From Fragilaria crotonensis (taxonomy: Eukaryota > Bacillariophyta > Fragilariophyceae > Fragilariales > Fragilariaceae): a stretch of 64,000 nt of DNA. The notes below the pieces were generated by a model. That model was not told where the DNA came from and searched no databases. It saw only the letters and a program-made list of their open reading frames with translations. The stretch covers positions 124,001-188,000 of the forward strand of contig JAKSYS010000015.1 of the NCBI GenBank assembly GCA_022925895.1. Direction: 5' to 3'. A program made the translations under genes and the position numbers. Numbering within the stretch: position 1 is the stretch's first letter; each line of letters begins with the position of its first letter. Positions 43,347-54,879 of the stretch are shown here, piece after piece.

Positions 43347-44609
43347 ATGACTCCAATCCAGGCGAAGTCTGGAAACCGACTGAAACGCAGCTTTGTTGAC
43401 ATTGACTCTGACAATGAAGATGAACAACTACGCCATAAACTGATTCGACAGATGATATGTCATCGTCAGCCAGGTTCTCCCTTGGTTTCAACCGAAGTAA
43501 TTGCCGATGAAGAGCTCCTTCCGAGACAGATGTATGACTTCGCGGGACCTTTGTCTCCATGTCAGCAAACGGAAGCTCACTTACCTGAAATTTCATTTGA
43601 CTCCTATATGCCGACCCCAATTGAGCAAACTCCGTTCCCGATAACCCCTGAGGCGTCGGTGCTTGACTTGGCGAAGGCTTCACGCGACGGGGTTGTCACA
43701 GAACGACAATGTGTGTCAAGCGGGAGTGTTTTGTTGGGCGCACAGCGACTTGAGCTTGAAAGGGCCATGACGCTGGAATGTTATGACATATCAGGTTGCT
43801 CATCTGACAAAGCGCCGCGACGGCGCCATTCGACACTTCTCCCAGGTCGGATCTCCATATCGGAACGACGTGCCTGTCTGACGGAGCACAAGCGCCGCAA
43901 GTCATCATGGGTGGCCATCGCGGCGCTGTTAATTGTGATATACCTTGGCCATCCGTCTGGATCGAATCCTTCACTGGATCCGAACTCGGTGTATGTAAGT
44001 GGCGGAGGTTTCTCAAGATTTTGGTTTTCCATAGGGCGCCTCCAGTCTGTCGAAAATCCAGCGTCGAAAAATTACTACTGCTATTCAGCTGGATGCCTAG
44101 CTGTTGTCGCAGCGTTGAGCAACTCCACACTTGAACAAATGTCGGACTTGAGTTTTGGTGTCCAGAAACGCTGGCAAACGGGTGAGACAAAACATCATGG
44201 GGTTGTGACCGATTTCTTGGATAAGTTGGTTGTTACTCCCAATGTTCAGACGCTTTTACGCAATGAGGAACTTCTCGCCAAGATTCATATCATTACTGCT
44301 GTGAAAAATGGTTGGTATGGTTTGAAATCGTCCATTCGCTCCCCAACTGGAGCAGACGACTTGCACAAGATGCTGTTGCAAACAACGTGGATTCCATTTG
44401 CGACGGGAGAGCAGGTTTGGGAGGTCAGTGATAGAACTGATGGAGAGTATCACATGGACGGTATTTTCTCGTCGCACGACCATCCTGTATGTGCGTACCA
44501 TGTTGGGCTTCCGTGGAACTGGGACCTACGGGTCAATGCTTTGAACGTAAATTTGGGAGCTGAGAAGGTTGCAAAGTTTTGGAATGAAGGGCTTATTTAC
44601 GGATTGTAG
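43347..44609 (+). CDS. Patatin-like phospholipase-like protein, membrane-anchored
   Basis: 420 aa from ATG 43347. A ~190-residue Ser/Pro/Glu-rich N-terminus ends at one membrane helix (SSWVAIAALLIVIYLGH). The C-terminal ~220 residues follow the patatin plan: oxyanion loop VYVSGGGFSRFWF, nucleophile elbow YYCYSAGCLAVVAAL, and the catalytic Asp in YHMDGIFSS. Members hydrolyse acyl esters of lipids. The elbow reads C-Y-S-A-G where the consensus is G-x-S-x-G, so activity is uncertain. No leader peptide. Single exon, starting 283 bp to the right of the MITE/Harbinger nest. Confidence 0.65.
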   Translation: MTPIQAKSGNRLKRSFVDIDSDNEDEQLRHKLIRQMICHRQPGSPLVSTEVIADEELLPRQMYDFAGPLSPCQQTEAHLPEISFDSYMPTPIEQTPFPITPEASVLDLAKASRDGVVTERQCVSSGSVLLGAQRLELERAMTLECYDISGCSSDKAPRRRHSTLLPGRISISERRACLTEHKRRKSSWVAIAALLIVIYLGHPSGSNPSLDPNSVYVSGGGFSRFWFSIGRLQSVENPASKNYYCYSAGCLAVVAALSNSTLEQMSDLSFGVQKRWQTGETKHHGVVTDFLDKLVVTPNVQTLLRNEELLAKIHIITAVKNGWYGLKSSIRSPTGADDLHKMLLQTTWIPFATGEQVWEVSDRTDGEYHMDGIFSSHDHPVCAYHVGLPWNWDLRVNALNVNLGAEKVAKFWNEGLIYGL

Positions 44610-44904
44610 TATTAACAATTGCCGTCTTTAACGACATGATGCAGTGCCTGGATCCCCTCTAGTAGCTTTGTTACCTTCGACTCGATTGACTGACTGAACA
44701 CAGATCGCATTCATGTCGAAAGCATAACTCAGTTGTAGCCAATCCTTAGGCTTACACCTAGTGCACAGTTCGGAATGAGGACGTATCAAGTATGCATAGG
44801 AGTCGCCGTCTCGAAGAATTCGATGCGCTGGCGCAGTCCCAATCTTCAGAGTCGTCACCCAAGATTGGGCCTCCAGGCCTATTGCAGGGAAGTGGGTAGT
44901 AGTA

Positions 44905-46133
44905 CTATTGATTCATGTTGTAGCGAATACTCTGCACGATTTCATTGTGTGGTCCAAGCCATTCCGAGAGTTGCTTCGAGAAACATCTATGAGCGCCAAA
45001 ACTCACGCAGGTTATTTGCCACTTTTCTGATAATGCACTTACCTCGTCAGCTCTGTTGAGCGTTATCCGCCCCTCCTCTAATCCTCTCGCAAATTGCATG
45101 TACCCGAGGTTTGCCAAGGCAATTCTTGGCGCTACTTCATCGTCGTCGCGTCGAGCGGTGGCACGAGTGGCGCATTGTATCGCAAAGTCGTAGTCTCCCT
45201 TTTGAAAATGAAGGCACGCGATACCGTTCCAGATTCGAGTACCAAGGATACGGGAGCTGGAGCGAGCGTAAATGCAACGAAGTGTTGCATGAGACTGATC
45301 GTAGGCCTCCATTCCGTACATGGCAATAGCGAGTTGCTCTAAGGTCTCAAGAACAGATTTGTGCCTTGACCCCAGCAAGGCTTCCTTGATGTCGGCAGCC
45401 TCCTTGAAGTAGTACACTGCATACTTAAAGATCCCATTAACCATCTCGAGCACTGCCTTGTTGTGCATTGCAAACGCGGTGGTTAAAGTGTCCTCTAATG
45501 TTGGCGTGACCTTCTGCTCCTCCAATCTGGCGTGGTGATCTTGGAGGAAGTCGTTGACGAGTCGTAGAGCGCCAGAGAAATCTCGATTCTAGGCGTTACG
45601 GATGGAAAATGATGAGTTGGATTGGTCGAGGAGCTGGAGACGAATGATCTATTGGCTCTTACCTCTAGGACTTTCAAAAGCTGCAGCAAAGTCTGGCTAG
45701 CGCCGTTTTCCTCCATCAAACAGTACTCCACCTCATAGGCCGAGCGTTCTTCGATATCCTCGATGACTATGAAAGCGGTTTTCTCCTCGGCTCGAGACAA
45801 ATACATCGTATCTTTTGCAAACTCATGGAAATCATCGGGTAAACTCGACCGCGTCGTGTAGGTGATCCATCCAATGTAAAGCGAATCCTCGATTCTGTGT
45901 TTCCATGTAACGATGTCATCTCTCAAGATGTTGTTTCTCTCTCCAAGGCGTCCCAAGGTCATGGTCCCAAGCCCCTTCAGAATCAGAATTGGAGCGGACC
46001 TTGTCGTTTTCATGTCAGCATGATTTTCACTCTCGCCTGCGCTTTCTTCGCAGCCGAAACCCCCGAAGCACGAAGGAACCCACTCACGATTTCCCTCGTT
46101 CCGGGGACTCAAGGCGCTCCGTTGTCTTTCCAT
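44905..46133 (-). CDS. TPR-repeat protein (kinesin-light-chain-like repeats)
   Basis: Three exons: 46133-45663, 45588-45043 and 44973-44905, with 74- and 69-bp introns (GTAAGA..TAG, GTAAGT..AAG). 361 aa. Exon 1 encodes an N-terminal domain not recognised (LGTMTLGRLGERNNILRDDIVTWKHRIEDSLYIGW). Exons 2-3 encode tetratricopeptide-like helical pairs (FSGALRLVNDFLQDHHARL, YYFKEAADIKEALLGSRHKSVLETLEQLAIAMYGM, RIWNGIACLHFQKGDYDFAIQCATRA, IALANLGYMQFARG). The last acceptor is less certain. Similar diatom proteins are many and lack known functions; protein-protein binding is the safest statement. Confidence 0.65.
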
Positions 46134-46830
46134 TAGACTATGCTTCTGAGATGACTAAAATTCGAGGATTTGATTGAGAAGTTTGGAATGTGGATAACCG
46201 AGGGGTGTTGTGTTACGTCGTTGTCGCTAATTAGATACATAGCAATCACAAACTGGGTTGGAAGTTGGAACAGACACACTGGACGACAAAAAATGAAATG
46301 CAACGATTGGCGATAGTAATCTGAAAAGGTGATCTATGAAAAACTATGTACATACTTGTATATCACAATTCCTACTACATTCGCATACTTTGAATGTAGT
46401 AGTAAATGAATACCTAGTAGTAGTATCGCCTACCGTACGTAGTCCTTAGAAAACGGAGTCTCTCTACCGGTACTCCGACTATCTACTACTATGCATAGTA
46501 GTTGTCTGCTTGTACATACTTGTACTTGGATGAAGCCTGCTCGAGTGCTCCAGTGTCGCCAATTTCTGTGATACTGAAACAAGTCGAACAATAAAAACGT
46601 ATTTATATATATAGGGTGTATTTAAGCAGAAACTTTCGTTTGAATGAATACGCAATGGATATATGTGTATATACAAAATATATCATTTGGTGACTGTCAG
46701 ACGCTTTCTTTGTGTTGATGTGGTGGACTGACACTGGCTGTGACTACTATATAAATAGCTTCTCGTAGAGCGTCTGAACTCTGAACGCCCAGAATCATCC
46801 AAGGAAGATGGCACAGTATGGATCCGATTA
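46134..46830. other. Intergenic spacer
   Basis: Upstream of the TPR gene. TACT/GTAGTA-rich (46360-46520). A TATATAAATA sequence at ~46748 without a gene behind it. Nothing else supported. Confidence 0.5.
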
Positions 46831-46970
46831 GAATGCAAGGAAGTGACGTCAAGCCGTACCAATCAGCATGCTCGATATGTTACTGCCTTACTGGAGTACT
46901 GTTTCACCGTAGGTAGCACATGAAAGGGTCATTACTGTGACGTCATGCTTGACGTCATTTCCTTGCATTC
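46831..46970. mobile_element. MITE, TA target site, copy 2 (reverse orientation)
   Basis: 140-bp element flanked by TA, TIRs GAATGCAAGGAARTGACGTCA. The interior is the reverse complement of copy 1 at 14728-14875 (shared CCTACGGTGA.ACAGTACTCCAGTA and GCATG.TGATTGGTAC segments). Non-coding. Confidence 0.85.
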
Positions 46971-49900
46971 TAATCGAAACCGGTCGTGAAATCTTTCATC
47001 AAATCAAATTTCGCCTATGAACTTCACATTATATCATTAAACCAAAATAGCAACGGCCAATGACCTTCATTCTTGTAGAATAGACTGTAGCCTGGCTGTA
47101 ATAGTAGAGTTGATTGTTGGAAAACAACACCACACCTTACCCAGATGTATAGTGCGCAGATGGGCAGCTGGTTAGAGAAATTCCAGTCATTCAAGGCTTC
47201 ATTAGCTCATTGACTTGGCTGATCATTGCATCCACTTCAGTAGAGCAAAAAAATCAGAAGAACTAGCTAGAGTGTCTTGAAAGTGTTTTCCATCCTTTGC
47301 AGATGATAAAAGCTGTTGTTGCTACAGTTCAGCTCAAACAGAGGAGCAAAAGTTGTGAATACCTTGAATTCCATTTGTCCCGGCTGTCCCACAATTTTGA
47401 TTCACCCTGCACACAATCATTGAATTCATGAACTCCTCGAGAATGATTATGCAGAAGAGATTCAGTTCCATGGCAGTCAAAAAATGGCAAGTCAAAACCT
47501 CAACCTGGTGAGCAGCATGGTCCCAAAGACCCATGCACAAAACGTTCAGTTACAGCCCCGGCTGCGAGAAAGGATTGCAACATAATAAAGCAGGGACAAA
47601 TGACATCACACTCAATCCTCAACAAGACACCATTGAGATACTTGAGCGAAATCAAATCTACAGAATCAATGATGAAATAAATGACAGACCTCTGCTTCTT
47701 TGCCAAAGAACATTGCTGGAGAACAAATGGATTGGGAAACAACACAACTTCATTTTATGCATGATGGTATTGACTATTAATCTGCAATTCCATGATATCA
47801 ATGAAGAAAAATTGAGGTACCGAAATGATTCAGCAAATGTCATAAAAGCAAAAATCCAAAATTCCATCTACTTCATTACTCGACAAACATCATGACAACA
47901 ACAAGTCAAGGGCATACGGAATGAACTAGCTTTCTCCTCTTTTTTAAATCTGTCATGCTAATGCTTCATAGTCTCCGCCTTAATCTCTTGGCAAATGCAG
48001 AATTGTTCTTGTCATCCAGAGGCTTTTGAGGGGATTATGGAAGCACAAAACCACATGATCTCTTTCACCTTTTGTGGTGGTTACGAATCATATTTGACCA
48101 GATGCAATTAAGCAAATTCTTACAATTGAAGGTGTTACCACATCCTTCCTACCATGCCCTTCTGTCAATGCTGATGGGACGTAATAGTCATGATGCACTA
48201 AAATGGCTATCAATCAGCTATTGTAGGTCATTACTATGTAAGGAATAAATTCTGGGTGAAATTGGAAGTATGTGGAAACCATTGCAAAAGCCCCAAAAGT
48301 GGGTATTCTGTTCCGCCAGAAGTGTCACTCATTGAATCAGATGAATCTTTCCCGGGGAGAACATTCTCATAGTGCGACAGGCAGCATCACAGCACTCCAT
48401 CGTCCATTAGCCTCTTGCTCAGCTTTATCAAATGCTAGGAGTCCGCCTCCTTCATTCATTTACCCTCACAATGCTAGACAGTATTCTTCCAGTAGTTCAG
48501 CTGTTGTAGGTGGTATAAGGACAATGTCTTTGGGATTGGCACAGAGCGACAAGTTCATCAGGAGAGACCATCTATCGCTGAGTGGACCAGTGGAAACTGC
48601 AAAGATGTTGTTGTGGAGCAATCACGGACAATGGTATGCTTCATTAACCATTGGGATCATGCAACCAGGACCATTGTAAGCTTCATCTTGCACTTTTTGC
48701 ATGTGAAATTTACGGACCAATTACATGCAAGGATGGACGAAGGTGGAAACAAAGGCTACAGACAAGTTAATCAGAACCTATTAATACAGAGGCAAACAAC
48801 AAGACTGTATGAAGGCAATTCCATCTACAGCTGTACCAGTGGAAATTGAAGCGGAACAAAACAATCTGCGGCGCATTGTGTAGTGGGCAATGGTACTTCA
48901 TACTATACCACGTCAACCTCAACTAGCAACATTCATGCTGGGTACGAATGTAGAGAAGTCAATTTGGTACCCGACACCAAATTGCTGGCAGATGTTTTCC
49001 ATTTTACTTTTGAACCTCAGGATGCATTTTGCGTGCCATGCAGTGGTGGATTGGCGGAGAAGTTTGATTCAGGTCGTGGGCAACTAGCAATGCGGAAGAG
49101 GAATGAGTAGCTTGACACATGGGTCCGCCTTGACGAGGAAGAGCAATGGACTCCTATGATTGTGCTACATGTAGCAGAATGCTTTCAACTGACAGAATGC
49201 ATGGCTTTGGGTGGAACATGGGCTGGTATTATTCAAACTAGCAATCAAGGCATGCTTGGCACAATATTGTTTTGTAGAAATGAACCACAACAGACCTGCA
49301 GCTCCAGAGCCCACAAGTCTTAAGTCAGATGTGGTCCCGTTGAATCCAATAACTGGCCTTGCTTGTGAACCTAAAACAACACCAAGATCAAGAATGAGAG
49401 TACGACATCTTGTCTTTCTTGCCCAGCTTGATGTTGATGTCATTTGAAAAAGGATAGTATGAACAGCACTATGGAGGAGTGCACCCCATAGTGTTAATGA
49501 AAAACACTCAATGCCGTCCATTAAGTGTATCGCCAGGGGACACAACAAAGGGCAAACTACGCTTGCTCCAGATATTCGAGGTTGTGCAACCATTTTGACC
49601 TTGAGACAGTAGCTACATTCAACAAAAGAATCAAAATGAAAAAATAATGAACACACTTATCAACTGGAAAGCGCACAGCAGAGCACAATACAAAACATCA
49701 AGAAAAGACAACACATCACAAAAATGGTTCACGAATGTCATGGTGAAACTATGACAGTAACAAACCATAAATGTGGAGAGATGCATGCAAGTTCCACATT
49801 GAGCTGAGAAAACCTTTGATGGACAATTCACAGCCTCTAGAGGATCAGGGCTTGTACTGATTATGCATGTGAGAGGGGAAACCACAGAGATCAGCAGTAT

Positions 49901-51860
49901 ACTATGGTGTCCTGTTTCAAATCAGAGGAGACAATTGGCGAAATGTCCAATGTAGCGCCGTGCAAAATGTTAGACCATTGCATACAGGGACTTGACCATG
50001 AGTTGATGTCGGTGACAAGTTGTTAGTTGTGCACAAACTTCATGTGTGTGAATTGTTCATGTGGCTGTTCAATGAAGGAAAGTGCTTCCAAAAATGCATG
50101 TGGTTAACAGTGTCCCAAATGCAATCCTTCCATTGGAATTGGTGCTCTTGCGTAGAATAAACACGGAGGAGTTTAGATCCATCGATGTGGAAATGGAGAT
50201 AGTCATAAATGTTCACCAATGCTAGGTAAATTCTACCGGCTGTCATCGGGACTATTAGGAGGATGTGAAGAAGTGAGATGTGTTAGACTGGCTTGGTACT
50301 TGCCCAGTTATGACGGAGGTGATGCATGTGCATCAACATCAACATTGTATTGATGGAAAGTTTGGAGAGCAATACGGTCTGGACTTGGTGATGCTTGACC
50401 CAACAAGTCATTTCCATATATTGGCTAGTACTTGTAGCTCAAAGGGAACTGCAATTTAATCCACATACTAGTTGAATTGGCAGCACCACAATTTGGTTCC
50501 TCAGTGAGTGACCAGCTGTCCTGTAGTAATAGCACCCTGACTGTCATCAATTCATTATGCCACAATGCCGACAAGAAGGATGCAACAGCCATTTTCAGCA
50601 ATAAAAAATTTGGAACAAATTCAGGTTAACCACTTATGGGACACTGTTGCAAGATCTCACTAGGAGGTTCGTGGCCTTGGTGCATTCACAATGTTCTTGG
50701 AGTGAGTGAAAGATGTGGGATATGAGCTGATTTGTTCAGCCACCAGATCACTTTCCCATAGGTTTGAATTCACATTCTCACAACTGATGAGTTGCAGGAA
50801 TTCAGCCAATAAACTTAGCACCAATCCAATCCATTTTAAACAACGAGGGAGCAGTTAATCCATCACCAAGTTGGTGCAAGTATGATCGCCTAGGCATAAA
50901 GGTACATCCTGTCGTGTGATCAATCCATGCTCAAAGCTTCCACAGGATTGCGACTTGAACTCCAGTCAGTAACAATTTTAGGAGTTAACTTTTGAGTGAA
51001 ATGCTTGACAACAGACTTATACTAGATCATTGGCAAGCACTTTGCTCACAGTGAAACACAAGAAGGTAGTATTCGATAAAGCGGGGATTGCCTTGAGGAA
51101 ATCATGTGCCTATACGAGATTGGCCCTCTTCAGTTGTGATTGGTAGATGCCTGTATTGCCATTGTGGAAGTCAGAGAAGACTCGAATGGGGGTACCACTC
51201 AGTTGCAGGTGATCCCGGAGGATGTAAAGTGCTGTCAACATGATTTTTGAGGTCTACAGACATGATGCTTGTTGGAACGGTTTCATTAGGACCCAAAAGG
51301 CTCCCTTGTTGACAACCAGTGCGCAGACCAAGGTGTTCAGAGTCAAGGTGATGCAAGGCAAGTGAGAAACAATGAACTGCATTGTATTAGTTTCATGAGC
51401 GAATATATCACTCCCTCTGAACTTGATAGGTTGACCCCTCAAGCTTGTGAGGCGTTGTCTAGTATTGTGTGTGACAGGGATGGTGTTTTATCAGTTGAGG
51501 CTGTTTTTTACACGTAGATCATTTGGACTGATGAGTGAGTAAGAGAGTGAGTGAGTGAGCGAGTGAGGACAAAGAGCCGGGTTACCAGATGTCCAATTGC
51601 CCTACGCGCGAAGTAATCAGTTTTATTTTTGTAGACTTATTTGTAGCTAGTTTAAAGGGGGGTAATAGTTGTAGACTTATTAAAGTTATGAGACTAGTCA
51701 ACAACAAAGAGAGATCAGTCCCATCCCTGGTGGGACTGAACTGATCATCTTAGATTACCTAGAGGAGACTCAGTGAGTCTCCAGGAGTTGTCAACATCAG
51801 GGGGGCCAAATCTCTGGAGTCTGAATAATTATTTTTGACATTTTATAAATAAATATTTTA
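46971..51860. other. Gene-poor, probably decayed repeat region
   Basis: Nearly 5 kb in which every frame is short and codon pattern is irregular. No host gene is supported. Base composition (A-rich, few GTAC words) differs from the host intergenic spacers, which suggests old mobile DNA; the family could not be named. Near the right end lie two hairpin-forming sequences (51712-51782) and a purine tract, possible element termini. Confidence 0.4.
51712..51782. repeat. Two adjacent inverted repeats
   Basis: First: GATCAGTCCCA..TGGGACTGAACTGATC (51712-51745). Second: GGAGACTCA-G-TGAGTCTCC (51764-51782), a perfect 9-bp stem. Both could form RNA hairpins at the end of an element or transcript. Confidence 0.75.
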
Positions 51861-51998
51861 ATATCTATCACCTTTATCGTTGGCTATTACTTAGAAAAGT
51901 TCTAGATATTTATGTACAAAAAGTGAAATTACTGCAGAAGTATCTTTAAAGTTTTATACATAATTCTGTACAAAGGCTTTCTCCCCCACCATTTGGCT

Positions 51999-52070
51999 TG
52001 ACATTCCAAACTTTCCCGCAAATATTTCTAGTGTGACATTCCAAACTTTCCCGCAAATATTTCTAGTGTT
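51999..52070. repeat. Tandem duplication, ~36-bp unit, two copies
   Basis: TGACATTCCAAACTTTCCCG... ending TTTCTAGTGT is repeated twice head to tail just downstream of the minus-strand gene that ends at 52136. Confidence 0.85.
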
Positions 52071-52135
52071 AAGCTGGCACAGTACTGTACTACTACTGTG
52101 TGTTGTTGCCAGCACACTAACAAGCACCATTGTTA

Positions 52136-53628
52136 TCAAACTGATACTCCTCGAACTCCATCGTCAGGTTGCTGCTCTCCATTCATCCCTGCACCTCCAG
52201 TGATGTTTGCGTGTGCTAATAACAATTCCATATTGAAATCATTGTAGACAATTGTTGGCTGAACAGTCGCCACAGGAATTACCTCAGCTTCTTCTCCAGA
52301 TTGTCCACTTGCAGCGTCAATTCCAGAAGCATACCTGAACTTCATTTCCTCCAAGAAGTCAGCGTCAAATGCTGCTCCATGTTCTTGACGGTTGCGAAAC
52401 ACGTCAATCATTAATGCGTTGAAACGCTCTAACCCTTCCTTCGACCAACTTCTTTCGTTCCGTAAGTTTTTCCAGTGTATCTTGCCTCATATAATTGTGG
52501 AGAACTATCGCGAGGTGGCAATGTGGCTGGAGGTCCCATTCTCTGTACCATCCAATCATGCCTCCACTTTGTCATGTACGATTCGATGCACACCATCAGG
52601 AAGGCCTCGTCCGTCAGTGTGAACCACTGACTCAGAGGCTGCCTTGTGCGATTCTCCATGTACTTGCTGTACCTGACAACAGCCTTGACAAGGCAGTCAA
52701 GGAAGTCAATGTATCTTTCTTTAGATGCTGGACTCCTCATTCCAGCAATCTGATTAAGTTCAAACGTGACAGCATATCCATCTCGCCCCAGTATTTTATC
52801 TGTGAAATAACAGTTGTCAGTACAGAAAGTCAATCAGAGTTACCACCATCCTGAGCAATATGCACGTTCCTCACCTCTAAAAAGTTGTTTGATGGTTTTG
52901 ATGACATTATTTCTATGCCTTTTCAATGCATCATTAACATGTTTCTTGACTCCATCCCACCAAGTCTTCACTTCATCCTCGCCTTCTATCTGGAGCTTGC
53001 TCGCCATGAACCTACAAATTGAGTGTGGACTGTTGCTGAAGTCAAGTTCAGCCAGAGTTGCAAACTTTTGCTTCGGAAATAAGAGCTCTTTGACCACCTT
53101 GTCGTGCATGAACTCTTGGCTTACTTTTCTAAGCTTAGTTCTTGTCAGTCCATCATGATCACCCATTTCCAATCTTCTCCTTACCGTTTTCGTCAATGCA
53201 GTGCGGCTGCTATCCTCCCGTCGTGACGCTTCTTGCACCAATTCACATGTGTGAATTCCTAAATCGCGTGCAATATCGTCTTGCCTTCCTATTGTTGTTG
53301 CTGCTGGTGGTGTTTGTTGTTGAACTTGCTGTCGCTGTTGTTGTTCTTGAAATCGTTCTTGAAGTCGTTGTAGATATCGTTGCTCTTGTTGTCGTCGCTC
53401 TTGTTGTCGTTCCTGTTGTGATCTACCAGACATTCCTCCAACTCCACTTCCTGGATTCGTGAAACCAGCATGTCGACCAGCTGTTGTAGCTTGACTGCGG
53501 GTCATGATCATGGGTGACAATGCTGCAGTTTGACTTCGGGTCATGATCATGGGTGACAATGTTGCTGCATCTTGTTGACTGCGGGTTCTGCTGGGCGACA
53601 ACGTTGCAGCTTGACTCCGTCGTATCAT
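52136..53628 (-). CDS. Gln-rich protein of unknown function, probably transposon-encoded, frame broken
   Basis: Exon 1 53628-52875; intron 52874-52800 (75 bp, GTGAGG..CAG); exon 2 from 52799. The N-terminus has short repeats (LSPMIMTRSQ) and a Gln/Arg-rich coiled stretch (QQERQQERRQQEQRYLQRLQERFQEQQQR). Then come a folded segment with a MGDHDGLTRTKLRKVSQEFMHDKV motif and, in exon 2, FTLTDEAFLMVCIESYMTKW. Near 52465, in an A5 run, the frame shifts by one base; the likely continuation SWSKEGLERFNALMIDVFRNRQEHG is in another frame to 52136. Not recognised. Its setting beside the dioxygenase-transposase cassette suggests a mobile-element gene. Confidence 0.5.
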
Positions 53629-54879
53629 TTGCGAATTGCCAGAAGGCGATGGTGATCCTTTTCCTTGCCAGTTTGAAGATTGCCCCCTAACTGTAACTGG
53701 CGCTGCGTTTGGAGGCCCAGCACCTTTCCATGTCCATGATCACGACTGCCACCACCTTGATTGCTGGTGCCTCTTTTTCCCGCGCTCGACGACATCTTGG
53801 TTGACTGCAGGTACACACCAATCAGAGCAAGCTATATGGCAGGCTCGTCAGGTGTGGTGTAGCCAACTGTCATCAACAAGATCTCTTGTTGTTGAGAACT
53901 ATTGTAAAATATGATTGTGCTGCATCTTGCGGGATGGTGCTTTGTGTGCTGGTCTTGTAAAAAATCAACGCCCTCGAAATCTGTGTTTTATGTATGTATT
54001 TCTTTATGAACTAAATTATTCAAAAGAAATATTTTCAAGTCTTTCGAGCGAAGGGCACATGCATTGCTCAATAAGTACATCCATTTAAATATCTACTTAT
54101 CCATATGTAATGACGCTGTAATAACCGTACCAAAGTAATGAAGTGCATATGACGGTAGAACTACACTGCAATGCTGTGGTAGAAATACCGTACTGTAGTA
54201 CTGTAGTAAGTAGCAGTAGCTATAGTAATACTGTATGGTATCTTTGGGGTACTGTGTACTGCTGTGCACATCTGTATATTGTTTGTTGCCGGTCACACAT
54301 GTTTATATGACAAGCTTGTACTGTACTGCCTCGGACATATTACTTGTGATAGTTATATACGAATATAACATATATGGATTTAATCAGCACACTATGAAGT
54401 GTATTCAAGATTCATACATGTGCATCCCTGCCATAGTTTTGCTTACCGCGGAAATGGGACTTGAAGTCCTCACATTTCTAAACTAAAAAAATAAATAGAA
54501 ATCATTTCGTGTAAATAGCAATTTCTTTACTTGTGTGACACATGTCTTCTGGGGAGTTAAACTCTCCGCATTCGCAATCGAAAATTCGTATGCGATTAAT
54601 ATATCCTATGTATCGATCTTGTAACCAAAGTTTCTTATCAATTCCTAGGAAGCTTCTAGTTTTTTTTGTATACTGTGTTCGAAGTCCCACTTCATGCTGT
54701 TGGAGTCTCTACGTTTCGTCCAGTACACTAGCTACGCATTAAATTGGAAATCTCTATCGATTTTCTAGTACATTTGCTACGTATCGAAAGCAATTTATTC
54801 ATGTTACCACCAACATTGTTCACACCACACCAATTGTTCACACCAACATTACTGTTGTGGAAGTCTTTTCATTGTCAAC
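53629..54879. other. Spacer without supported gene
   Basis: Between the Gln-rich gene and the tandem array. TACTGTAGTA words at 54170-54260 and AT-rich tracts near 54480 and 54600. Short frames only. Confidence 0.5.

Noticed and set aside
46741-46770. TATATAAATA as a promoter
   Set aside because: No supported gene starts downstream of it on the plus strand; the TPR gene is on the other strand and too far.
46971-51860. Short frames that might be host genes
   Set aside because: All are short and lack motifs or splice logic; the block looks like decayed repeats.
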